Assembly: GCA_034620365.1 (NCBI GenBank)
Contig: JAQGEQ010000081.1
Location: forward strand, 248,001-312,000
Direction: 5' to 3'
DNA from: Pegea sp. RAD2-039
Lineage: Eukaryota > Chordata > Thaliacea > Salpida > Salpidae
DNA: 64,000 bases
Shown piece after piece: positions 9,951 through 20,966 of the stretch. A model generated the notes under the pieces. The model was not told where the DNA came from and searched no databases. It saw only the letters and a list, made by a program, of their open reading frames with translations. Made by a program: the position numbers and the translations under genes. Each line of letters starts with the position of its first letter. Within the stretch, counting starts at the first letter, position 1.

Positions 9951-11283
9951 AAGAAAAACAAAATATCAAAAATAAATTAATAATAGTATTAGTATTGGTA
10001 ATAACAATAATAATTATGTAATAATATGCATCCATATTATTTTTTAGATGTTGAATTGTAGTTTTCGATTTATACTTAAAAATAAATGAAAATTAATTTT
10101 TTAGGAAAACTATATAATTGAAAATTGGTATCTGTTTGCAATATTAATAATTGAAAAGAATGTATGTGTTAAAAAGAAACTAATGTAATCAAATACTCCT
10201 TGTCTGAATACAGTTAAAATTAGATACAGCAAAAGCATAGAACAAAAAATAATGAAATTAATTTTTTAAACACTTTTCCAATTAAAGTTGTTATCAATTT
10301 ATAAATTATATTTTTACTAGATAAAATCAAATAAGTATGCAACAACTAGCGTATTTGCTAATTTATCAACAAAAGTAAACTTCGAAGGTAAATTATAAAA
10401 ATTCTAAAACTTTTTGTTGAATTTATTAAAGAAAAGATTTTTTCTAACGGAAGAAAAACATAGTTGAAAACTGACAGATATAACTGTGGTTTGTTTTGAC
10501 TTTTATAGCTTTTTAATCAGATAATTATTTGTTCATGATGGAAAGTAATCTAAAAGATAAACTTTTTCTTCGTATTCATTTCTAATGTTTATAATTAAAA
10601 ACAATCTTATAGCAAACTAATCATTAATGAGAGAAGATGTCGATGACAATTGTAATAGTATTATTAACTTGTTTTAAAAATTTTATTAGATTTTGTTAAA
10701 GTATATCTTTGACATGTAATTCATTAATAAGATTTAATTTATTTGTCAATAATACGATTGTCAGTACAAAAGTAAGGAGTTAAACAGTCTAAAATTTATT
10801 CATTAAGAGCTAAGTGCCACAGTTTAATATCGATTCATAATAAAGAAAAAAATTCTGGTCCTAAAATGGTTTGTCAGAATGAGAAATCGAATTAAAAAAA
10901 TATATATTTTACCAACAGCGACAGCTAGCGGATGTTGTGATTTACAAATAACTTGTCTGATTTTTAAGAAACAAAAAAAGATTAAACTAAACGAATAGCA
11001 AACATCTCGCTTGATTTTGTTATTACCGAACGTTTGTATACAAAATCAAATCGGCGTTTAAATTAATTGCTGATATTTTATGTTAAATTAATGCAATTAA
11101 AATAATTTTCCACACGTAGTAGAAGTAACCTTTTGCCAATTTCTTCAATAGTTCCCTTTTAATTTAAAATACACACTTAGTCAGCAAAATTTATATTTTA
11201 AAATAGTTAGTGAGTAAACAAAAGTTGAAACTAGCCAAGGGCTTTGAGCTTTGAAAAATTTATTTATAACAGTTTCAAGGTTT

Positions 11284-11430
11284 TACCAGTTTACACCAAA
11301 AACAGTAGATTATGAGAAGCTTATAACTAGCTTTTTACTGACTGAAAGAGATTAGGTACAACGGTCTGATTCGGTTGATTGACTAAATATCATATTAATT
11401 TGAAGTTGAATGGATTTCAACAAAACTGTA
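11284..11430 (-). repeat. Reverse cassette G2
   Basis: Palindrome GTTGAAATCCATTCAAC, CATAATCTACTG, and a core with one change (TGTTTTTGGTGTAAAC). Confidence 0.58.
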
Positions 11431-11627
11431 ATCAATATTACCAAGAAGTGTATCAACTGCTACCTTTTAACTTGCATATGGTTTCCTGGTATAATTTTCA
11501 AACGAAAAAAATAGGCTGTTATCGTTTATAAACGAAATTAGACCATACTTGACTTTTTAAAGCTTAGATTAACTCTCTATAGGATTTTTTTAAATAGATA
11601 ATCGATTTTGTAAAAGTAACTATATAT

Positions 11628-11719
11628 GGTTGTTGCTGCTTTGAAGTGGTTATTGCTGGTTTCTAATGTTTGGTGCTGGTTGGTATTGGTTGTTGCTGGT
11701 TGCTAGTGGTTGTTGCAGG
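11628..11719. repeat. Short minisatellite remnant, about 4-5 units
   Basis: Five degenerate units of the same 20-bp repeat. The right flank is the same as at 50253, so this is the homologous edge of the 5.4-kb duplication with a much shorter array. The left flank (TCGATTTTGTAAAAGTAAC) is the end of another module, so it marks a join. Confidence 0.95.
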
Positions 11720-12927
11720 TTTTCGCTGAAAACGGAATATCTGTTTCTAAGCTTTTTTTTTCCTGTTTACTATTAAGATACACAATATCTTAATTGATAT
11801 TTACCTAATTTTTCTAATAAACATTTTATGATTTGATTTCCACACAATAAAAGCCTTAAAACAAACAAAAAAAATATTTTTTTAAAGTTATTCTATAAAT
11901 ATCTAATTGTAATTTAAAACATTTTTCAATTGAATATGTTTTTAAAACATAGATCATATGTTTTACTAGCAAAATCAAAAAAGGTTTTATTATCAAGAGA
12001 ATTTTTTGAATTTTTGAGAAAAGGTATAATTAAAGATAAAATATAAAGTTTGTAAAACTGTTTTTGTTTGATTTCCGAACAAAAATTAGTTTTGGTAATC
12101 GAAATAATTAATCGAATACTGAAATTTATAACTGTTATCTATTTTATCTTATATAGCTTCTTGAATGAAAAATGATTTGAGTAATTGCTACAAAGTGATC
12201 TTAAATGTAACAGTTTTCTTGTATCTGTTTCTTAGTTTAAATAAAAAAAAATTAATGCAAATCATTATCACAAAAGTTTTTCATGACAAGTACAATAATA
12301 TTATTAATTAGTTTTCCAGACTTTATGAAATCGTGAAATACATTATTGAATTGTAATACATTATTAAGATTTAATTTTTCTGTAAGTAATACGATTGTCA
12401 GTACAAAAAGTAGTCAATTAAATAGTTAAAATCAATTGTCTAAATTCTAAGTGCCATAGTTTAATATAGAGTTGCCTTTAGGAAAAGTCTTCTTGTTTTG
12501 AAATGACTTCTAAGTATAAAAAATCAAATGAAAGATAGATAATTTAGCTTAAGGTCAACAGCGACAACTAGCGACTGTTCAAGTTTACAAATAATTTTAC
12601 AAAAATTTTTGAAACAAAAATAACTACGAAGTTAAGATTTTTAACAAAATATATTAATCTAAAATGACAACTTATTTGTTTTGCTATTAACAAACATTTG
12701 AATAAAAAATAGTTATAAATATATTTGCTGCAATGTTTTGTTAAACAGAAAAAATAAACTAATTTTCTACGCCCAGTAGGTGTAAAATTTTGCTAATTTC
12801 TTAGGTAATTTTTGTTAAATTTAAAATATACTCATACTCACTAAAAAATCAATTTTATAAATAAAAAAGTTGAAATTAGCCAAAGATATTGAGTTTGGAA
12901 TAGACAATTACTAACGAAATCACCTTT

Positions 12928-13060
12928 TTACCAGTTTACACCACAAACACTAGATTATATGAAGCTTTTATATAATAATAAACTCAAACTAAATTGCACT
13001 TCTAATAGATAATTGGTATTGAACTAATTTGGAGTTGAATAAATTTCAACAGACTTTAAT
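12928..13060 (-). repeat. Reverse cassette G3
   Basis: Palindrome GTTGAAATTTATTCAAC, CATATAATCTAG and TGTTTGTGGTGTAAACTGG. Confidence 0.62.
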
Positions 13061-13424
13061 TAATATTACCAAGGAGGTATATGGTCATAATGCTATAATT
13101 TTGCATCTAAGTTTTACTAACTCAACTTTTTTTACAATTTCTGGATTATAATTTTCACTAGCGATATTCAAAATTTTTTTATGCACCTAGATTTTGTTGC
13201 ATTATCTACAAAGGTAAACTTTAAAAGATACACTAAATGGTTCATAAGTCTGTTTTTGTTGGATCTTGTATACAAAAATTTGTTTCTAATGTAATGAAAA
13301 TGTATGTTTTGTAAAATAATTAATCTTTTTTCTACATTTTAAATTTAACTAAAGAAATCAGTAACAGTGTTTAATAAAAATATAAAATAACTATAATTAA
13401 TAATAATTTTTTTTTATGATATTT

Positions 13425-13640
13425 ATCTTTAACAACTCCAAATGTTTTGTAGCTTGATTTGTTCGCTTATGTTTCTACTTTTATTAGAAAAACAATTCAT
13501 ATGAATTATTAGTTGAAACTTAATCAACTTCAAAATAATAAAAAACAATAAGACCTAAATATGTGGTAAAATATCGTTATACTCATGTTATATATTATTG
13601 CATTTTAATCTAAGGTTTGTGAGTTGAACTTTTAAATGTT
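13425..13640 (+). repeat. Cassette C2
   Basis: GTTGAAACTTAATCAACTTC palindrome, GTTATATATTATTGC and AAGGTTTGTGAGTTGAA. Partner of C6. Confidence 0.65.
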
Positions 13641-16381
13641 TACTTTCTGCAAAATTTGGTAAATCTGTAATTTTTGAATTTATGCAATTTTTACTTGATT
13701 TCATTATTCAAAAAATCCTTATTTTTCTTACTAAAGTCTTACCAATGTTATGTTTTAGTTGCATTGTGAAAATTTTAAAAACTTTTCTATAAATTTAACT
13801 TGTAATTAAATCAACTAACTTTGTAATGTTTGATCTTATCATAGTCTAAAAAAACCGAAATATCAAAAGAATTTTTGGAATATATAGAAATAACTCTTAT
13901 AAGTAATACAGAAAATTACAATATATGAAAAGATTCTCCCTTTAAGTATTGTGTATGTTGAAAAAATTAATGAAAACAACCACCAAAAAAAAACAACTCA
14001 AATAAACAAATACTAGACAACAACAATATTTATGTTTAAAAGTAATTTTATCAAATTTGTCATATACAATTGCATATAAGTTTAAATTAATTTGAATTTT
14101 AAAGAAAATAAATTCATGATTAACAATAAAATATATTAATAAATACAAAATACATTCTCCACTTCCTAAAAGAAATATTTTACGAAACAAATGATTATCA
14201 ACTTTATTATTATTATAGACAACTGAACATATCAGTCTCAGAATTTTAAACGGAAGATGAGAAGCTTAACATGTTAATTCTATAAGAGCTAAATACCACA
14301 GTTTAATATCAAATCGTACTTACAAAAATATTCTTGCTTTAAAATCTATTTTCGGAATGAGAAAAGAAAAAGTTAAAATCAATTATCAACAGTGCCAGCT
14401 AGCGACTGTTGTGATTTACAAATAAATTGTTTGATTTTTAAGGGAAAAAAAAACTAAACCAAAAACAAACATCCCTTGATTTTGTTATTAGTGACCAATT
14501 GTACAGAAAATCAAATCAGCCCTTAAATTATTTGCTGCAATGTTCTGTTATACTAAAACGATTAAAATAATCTTCCACGTGCAATAGGTGTAAAACTTTG
14601 CTAACTTCTGTAATGAACATTTTGAAAAGTAAAGTATACACTTACTCAGCAAAACTTATATTTTTAAAAAGTTAAATAATTTTCTTAATTTGACTTTTGT
14701 TTAAATAATGTTATTTGAAAGCGTTTCTGTCTGTAATAAACAACAATCAGTAGTCGAACATAACTAAAATCTTGCTGCTACAATCTCTTTTAAAAGTTTC
14801 TTCCAAAAATATTCTAACAGATAATTAAATTCATACTTCTCATAGTTTAACTGTTAAACGAATTATCTTTAAAAAACAACAAGCTAATATATATAATATA
14901 CTGAAGATGTACAAACATATAATATTACATACAATTTAAAGGTAACAGAAGCTGTTCATGACAAATGTGATATTAACCTATATTTAAAAACTCTTTAGTC
15001 TTATTGAAAAATTATTTTATATACATTAATAAGATTTATATTAAACGTCAGTAAAACGATTATCAGTAGAAAGTAGGATTATTATAAATATTATAAAGTC
15101 AAGTCTATCATTGCTAAGAGCCACAGTTTATTTATTTATTATGCAATTTAACTATTAAAAAAAAAAAAGGATGAATTTCTAGAAACATATTCATCTTACA
15201 TTTACAGATGTTGTAAAACTGAAACATTTTCTTTTACCTTGAAATAATTGTATGACCTTAAAAACGGTTTATTTAAATTTTAAGTTAACCATTATAAGAG
15301 CTCAACTAAAAACTTTGTGCTACAGACTTTTTCTGATTTTTTTAAAAATGAATTTAATTTTGTCAACAATTTTCCAAATTCAAGTTGTTATCAACTTGTA
15401 GATTATATTTTTACTAGCTAAAATCCAAAAAGTATGCAACAACAAGCGCATTTGCTAAATTATCAACAAAAGTAAACTTTGAAGGTTATTTATAAAGAAT
15501 CTAAAGCTTTTTGTTGAATTTCATAAACAAAAAACTTTTTCTAACGGAAGAAAAATACATAGTTGAAAACTGACAGCAATAACTGTTGTTTGTTTTGACT
15601 TTTATAGCTTTTTGAATAAGAATATGATTTGTTCATCATGGAAACGGGTCTAAAAGTTAAACTTTTGCTTTGTATTGATTTACTATGTTTAAATAAAGAA
15701 CAAACTTGACGCAAACAAATCATTAATGACAGAAGATGTTCATGACAATTGCAAAAAGATTATTAATTTGTTTTAGATGCTTTACTGAAATTTGTTCAAG
15801 TGTATCTTTTACTTGTAATTTTAAAACAAGATTTAATTTATTTGTCAGTAATACGATTATCACTACAGAATTAAGCAGTTAAACAGTCTAAAATCGATTC
15901 TGTAAGAGCTAAGTGCAACAGTTTAATATCAAATCGTACTTAACAATACTACCATTGGTTTAAAATAGTTTTTCAGAATGAGAAATAAAAAAAAAGTTAA
16001 AATAAAGTACCAACAGCGACAGCCAGCGGAAATTGAGATTTACAAATAACTTGTTTGATTTTTAAAAAACAAAAAAAAGATAAACGGAGTCAAAAACAAA
16101 CAGCTTGCTTTATTTTAATATCACCGAACATTTGTATAAAAAATCATATCAGCCCTTAAATTGTATGCTGATACTTAATGTTAAATTAAAGCAATTAAAA
16201 TAATTATCCACACGTACTAGATGTGAACTTTAGCTTATTTTTTTAAGAGTTTTTTTTATATTTTAAAATACACATTTAGTCAGCAAAATATATATTTTAG
16301 AAAAGTTAGTAAGTAGAAAAAAGTTGAAATTAGTCAAGGGCATTGACTTCTGAAAAATTAATTTATAACGATTGCGCGGCT

Positions 16382-16530
16382 TTACCAGTTTACACCACAA
16401 ACAGTAGATTTTAAGAAGCTTCTATATAGCTATTGACTGAGTGAAAGAGATAAGGTACAATTGCCCAATTTAGTTGAAGTCTTAAACATCACAATAATTT
16501 GGAGTTGAATGAATTTCAACAAAATTTAAT
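16382..16530 (-). repeat. Reverse cassette G4
   Basis: Palindrome GTTGAAATTCATTCAAC and TGTTTGTGGTGTAAACTGG. The box is weaker (CTTAAAATCTAC). Confidence 0.6.
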
Positions 16531-18039
16531 CAATGTTACCAAGCAGTGTATCAACTACTACCTTCTAATTTGCATATGGTTTCCTCGTATAATTTTTAAA
16601 TATTAAAAATAGGTTATTTTCAATCATATAATAAATTAGACCATACTTGACGTTTTAAAGCTTAGATTAACTCTCTTTAGGATTTCTTTAAACAGAAAGT
16701 CGATTTTGTAATAGTAAATAGACATTAAGATCTGTAAAAAGAATTAACCTATTAGCGTTTGTTTTGATTATAAGTAGCTTGCTCAGCTGTTTTGAAATTT
16801 GTATTATTAGTATATATATTATTAGATGATATTTTAGATGAAATTGCTTGTTTCTAAGTTTAAAATGATTATTATTTAGGTTTAATTTTCCATGACTTTA
16901 TCTACTTTTTTCAGAATTTACTTAGACTAATTGTTATTAATAACAATTTGTATTACAATTAATTTTTTTATTATTAGAAATGTTATTCTTTTCATAAAAA
17001 TCCTTCAAAATTACTAGTTGTAATTTAATTGTCTAAAAAGTATTCATAAAATAATCAAAACTTTCTCATTTTCTCCAACAAATGAGCTTAATTGTTAATT
17101 TATAAACATTTGTTTATAATTATGTTTGTTGTGATCAACATTACTTAGACGTAGTAGTTAATCAAAATGTAAATCATATTTAAATAGAAACTTCAAACCA
17201 ATTTTTATCAAATTTTTATATATTCTGCATTAATTAAATTTATTTAGCATAAAATAGAGCGAAATTTATTTATGATTCGAAATTCATTTCTGGAAAAGAA
17301 CTTTCAAACTTTTGTTTTTAGAAAAAATTAGATTGTGTATAAATATACATAAAATAAATTAATTTGATTAAAAATTTAGTTAAAGCGTTTTTCGAATAAA
17401 TAAAAATTATCTTGTAAGAATCACAAATAATCTAATAATATCATAAAATCTCATCTCTTGCTACTTCAAACAATAATCCGTAGTTGAGCTCAACAAAATA
17501 GTATCTGCTCCAAATTCTTTCAAATTTTTCTTCCTAAAATATTGTAAGAGGTATCTAAAAAAATATAGAAAGAATCTAGAAAATACAGCAAACGAATTAT
17601 TTAATTGTATTGATGGTGCAATTTAAGGTATTTGAATAAGTAAGCACGATTAAGGGTAGGTAACACCTTATGACTACCAAAAGCACTTAATTTGTGTTTT
17701 ACTAACTTTGTAATACTTAATTACTTCTTAGTCACAAGAAATCAACAGATCAAAAATATTTTGTGGATCATGGTATCAAAAGGTTTAACTTAAAAATATT
17801 TTTAAACTTCAGCAACAACGTTTTTAAATAGAAACACGTCTTGTAAGCCATACAGAAAACTAAAAAGCATGAAAAAATCCTGTCTTTAAGTATGGTTTTA
17901 GTTGAAAAGATAAATGATAACAACCACAAAATAAAACGCAATTCTTGCACTTTCCGCAATTGTTAAACAGGTTAGAAGCGACTTTATTTAAAATTGATAA
18001 TCAATAATACCAAAAACTTGTCGATTAGTTTACTTTTAA

Positions 18040-18190
18040 TTCAACTGGAATTATCAGTTTTCAAATATATTACATTCAATCGAGAGAATATTTACCCTAA
18101 CTTTAATGTTAAGTGGAAAAGTCAAGCCTTATAAATAAGCCTGTTTTAGTCTCATGTTTGTGGGTAGAAACCGAGGAAAGTATACTTCTT
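18040..18190 (+). repeat. Cassette A5
   Basis: CAACTGGAATTATCAGTTTTC, TATAAATAAGCC and TCATGTTTGTGGGTAGAAAC. It is the last forward module before the inverted block. Confidence 0.7.
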
Positions 18191-18194
18191 GAAA

Positions 18195-18272
18195 AAAAAA
18201 AAAAACAGTAACTAATAATAATTATAATAATTAATTAATTAAATTAATTATTACTAATAATAATAATTCAAC
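18195..18272. repeat. A+T palindrome close to the inversion edge
   Basis: After a run of A, ACTAATAATAATTATAATAA is followed by TTAATTAATTAAATTAATTA and then TTACTAATAATAATAATT. The centre is self-complementary. It lies about 100 bp before the point where module orientation flips. Confidence 0.75.
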
Positions 18273-18494
18273 TTGATTTAAATTTTCTGGGTTTTATTCT
18301 TTACCAGCAAAAGTCAATAAAGTTTAAACACCTAGCACATTTCTTGAATTATCACAAAACGTAAACTATAGAGTTAAAACATAAAATTAGAAAGATAGTA
18401 GTAAAACACAAATTGCGAAATCTTACACAATAAAATCAAACAAAAATTGAATAATTTTAAAAATTAAAAGTTCATCAAAGTTTGTAAAACGTAA

Positions 18495-18715
18495 GGATTT
18501 TAAAATTTCAACCCACAAACATTTAATTAGAATGCAATAAGATATAACATGATTATTGCGGTGCAAAAGATAGTTTTGAAGTTTTCCAAATGTTAACTAA
18601 TATTTTGAATTTGTATAAGTTTCAACTTATAGATTATATAAATAATAGAACTATAGAAAGTAGATACATAAGCAAAACATATCAAGCTATAAAACACTTA
18701 ACGTTGCTTAAGATA
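18495..18715 (-). repeat. Cassette C7, inverted
   Basis: On the minus strand: TTATATAATCTATAAGTTG, GTTATATCTTATTGC and AAATGTTTGTGGGTTGAAA. Its core matches family A better than family C, which links the two families. Confidence 0.6.
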
Positions 18716-19439
18716 TCACCTGTAATCACTAATAATAGAAAAAATATATATAATATTAATAACATAAATAATAAGCAAATTTTTAAAGCGCTGATTTGAT
18801 TCTCTATACAAAGGTTTGCTAATAACAAAACCAAATGAGTTGGTTTTTGGTTTGTTTTTGGTTTAGTTTAATTTATTTTGTTTCTTAAAAATCAAAAAAG
18901 TTATTTGTAAATCATAACATCCGCAATCTGCCGCTGTTGGTACTTAATTTTATGTTTTTTATTGTTTGTTATCATATCAGTAATAGATTTTGTTTCATAA
19001 ACTTCTGTAAAATTATTTGTAAACTTGAACAGTCGATAGTTGTCGCTATTAACCATACGTTAAATTTATGATCTTTCATTTGAATTCTTAAACTGAGAAA
19101 TCATTTCTAGACAAAAAACCTTTTCTTAAATACAATTTGATTTGAAAATGTGGCACTAGCCATTAGAGAATTGTACTTTTAGTTAAAAGAAATTCTACAA
19201 AATTTATTCTTATTTTAAAAGTTTACACATAAATTCAAGCATTTTTATGGAATTCTTTCTATAAACTGTTTCTAACATGTCTTTAGTCATGCAAAAATAT
19301 TTGGAACTCAATGGTTTACAAACAAGAAAAATTATAAGTACTTTGAGTTAACATCAATCATAATTTTTCCGGAGAAAGGGTTGTACATTAAATTTATTCT
19401 TTAAAAAGATTCTATGTTCGCAGATATATCAAATAAATA

Positions 19440-20200
19440 ATTCAATCAAAATAAAATATATATCGATTTATTGATAAAATATCTTTTAGTTGCTGTAAAA
19501 ACTTGAAGTAATAAATCTTTATCAAATGTAAACGAGTAATTGTATGATTGTCGCTAGAAAAAATTTTAATCGATGATTTGAAAAATAAGTTTACCAAATT
19601 TTGGAAGATTTTTGAAGTCACGATTAGAAAATTATAAACAATCCTAGAAAAAAATTTCTTTAAAAAACTTGGTAAGTATCAATCAAAAATATTTTGTTTT
19701 TTGATAATAAGTAATAGAAAAATTAAAGTTAGAAAAGTATGTTTTCGGCTTTTAGCAAACTCAATTTTATTTGTATTAACCCCACAAACACAAAATTGAA
19801 AAAAGTTAATATAACAATTTGAGTTTCCTATGAAAACTAAGGCTATTTTTGATATTTGTTTAAGTATTCTTGTTTAATTTGAAAACTGAATTATTCAGTT
19901 GTATAAAGAATCGAACTCAATATACTCAAATTACTTTGATGAACGACGGTCAATTATGTTTGCTATGAGTGTCATACATGATATAATTTTAAGTTTTTGT
20001 TTTCCGACAACTCTAATTACAGAGAAGTGAAATTATTTCCTTCATTTAAAATTCTTTTGTATATATATTCCTAATTGTGATAAAATGGGAAGACAAACTA
20101 AATGATAAATTAAAGATGTAATTTACTTTTAAAATGAAAATTATTTTTTTAAGAGTCGTTAATAAAATTTTTAAGTAATTAATGAATTAATGAACTTAAT
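19440..20200 (+). repeat. Duplication with 43380-44080, copy 1
   Basis: The shared sequence includes CAAATTACTTTGATGAACGA, GCTATGAGTGTCATAC and TTTTCCGACAACTCTAATTA. The left part is an inverted cassette (19743-19902). The right part is in forward orientation, so the inversion edge itself was duplicated. Confidence 0.85.
19743..19902 (-). repeat. Cassette A13, inverted
   Basis: On the minus strand: CAACTGAATAATTCAGTTTTC, about 60 bp later TTATATTAAC, then TGTGTTTGTGGGGTTAATAC and GCTAAAAGCCGAAAAC. This proves the cassette architecture is kept in reverse. Confidence 0.7.
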
Positions 20201-20819
20201 TTTACAATTTTAAAAACTTACAAAATAAAATGTTTAAAAAACGTATCTTAACAATATAGAATTAAAAGGTTTGAAAGTTTTCTGTTAACTCAACATTTGT
20301 TTCTTCAAATTTTCTGATTTTTCTAAAAAATATCTTTCTTGACTTAGGTAGAGCTCCATAATGAGGCTGGTAAATTTTACATTTAATATCAAAGAAATTT
20401 GATCATATTATATTAGCCTTCTTTATTTATCTCTATTACTAACCAAAACATTATTGTGTGAACTTACTTACTTTGTAAAATCTTATCTTATTATAGTCTA
20501 ATGAACAACCTAAGGATCAAAAATTGTTTCTCTAGCACGCTGTCAAAAGCATTTTTTAATTTCTTTTAAAAGTTCAGGAACAAAAAGTGAAGGAACTAAC
20601 CACATATCTTTAAAGAAAGTAATCTTCAGAGTCATTAAAAAATAATTTGAATAAAATTGTTTAAGCAATTTAATTCAATTAGCGTTTTAAGAATAACAAT
20701 ATTTATTTTTTGAAAAGTTATTCACGTAGAATTTTAATCAAGTTTGACTCTTATACGTATTTTCATGACAAAATAGATGTGGCTTGATTAAAATTGTGCA
20801 ATAGATCTATTAGACAAAT

Positions 20820-20927
20820 TTAACAAAGTGAGTTTTTATGACGATTAACAGTTGACTTTTGAGAAAATCTTTTTCCACACACATCACACTGGAATGTCCA
20901 TTCACCATTGTGAGTTCTTTCAAATAA
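20820..20927 (-). CDS. C2H2-type zinc-finger C-terminal exon or fragment
   Basis: A 35-codon open frame on the minus strand reads [19 protein letters not shown] after the first codon, then [15 protein letters not shown] and a TAA stop. The finger is C-x2-C-x12-H-x4-C with Phe in the hydrophobic core, so the last ligand is Cys rather than His. RTHNGEWTF matches the RTHTGEKPF linker of tandem-finger DNA-binding proteins and implies at least one finger upstream. No upstream finger is found: A+T-rich DNA and then the minisatellite lie there. A possible acceptor is TTTGAAAG before the T-H codons, but it lacks a pyrimidine tract. It could be the last exon of a gene whose other exons lie elsewhere, or a fragment cut off by the array. 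It faces the same way as POLR2I. Confidence 0.65.
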   Translation of the reverse strand, partial: LFERTHNGEWTFQCDVCGKRFSQKSTVNRHKNSLC

Positions 20928-20966
20928 TTATTATTTCTTATAATTATTAATTATTATTTTTTTCAG
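20925..20966. repeat. A+T-rich inverted repeat at the left edge of the large minisatellite
   Basis: Runs of TAATTATT and AATAATTA on both sides of TTTCTTATAA can fold into a hairpin. It ends in a pyrimidine run plus CAG directly before the first array unit. Confidence 0.6.

Larger units (their letters stand above)
8525..11610 (+). repeat. 3.1-kb segmental duplication, copy 1
   Basis: It matches 56925-60165 in the same orientation. It contains cassettes A3 and A4, a D motif, the E/F block and reverse cassette G2. About 37 bp present in copy 2 near 57300 are missing here between two TTTCT words. Confidence 0.9.
11690..17055 (+). repeat. 5.4-kb segmental duplication, copy 1
   Basis: It is near-identical to 50231-55624 (sampled stretches about 95-98% by eye), in the same orientation. 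It contains, in order, a TTTTCGCTGAAAACGG module, D and F motifs, a reverse TGTTTGTGG cassette, a C cassette, and a second D-F-G set. Relative to copy 2 it lacks about 40 bp near 14205. Confidence 0.93.
18380..19905 (-). repeat. Inverted module block
   Basis: All recognisable modules here are in reverse: C cassette (18495-18715), two F motifs (18901 and 19020), a reverse GTGCCACATTTT element (19145 region) and an A-type cassette (19743-19902). Modules on both sides are forward. Confidence 0.85.

Noticed and set aside
13942-14190. 82-codon minus-strand ORF, and similar 60-85-codon ORFs in the mosaic
   Set aside because: Phe/Ile/Tyr/Asn-rich translations of A+T-rich module DNA, not preserved between duplicate copies.
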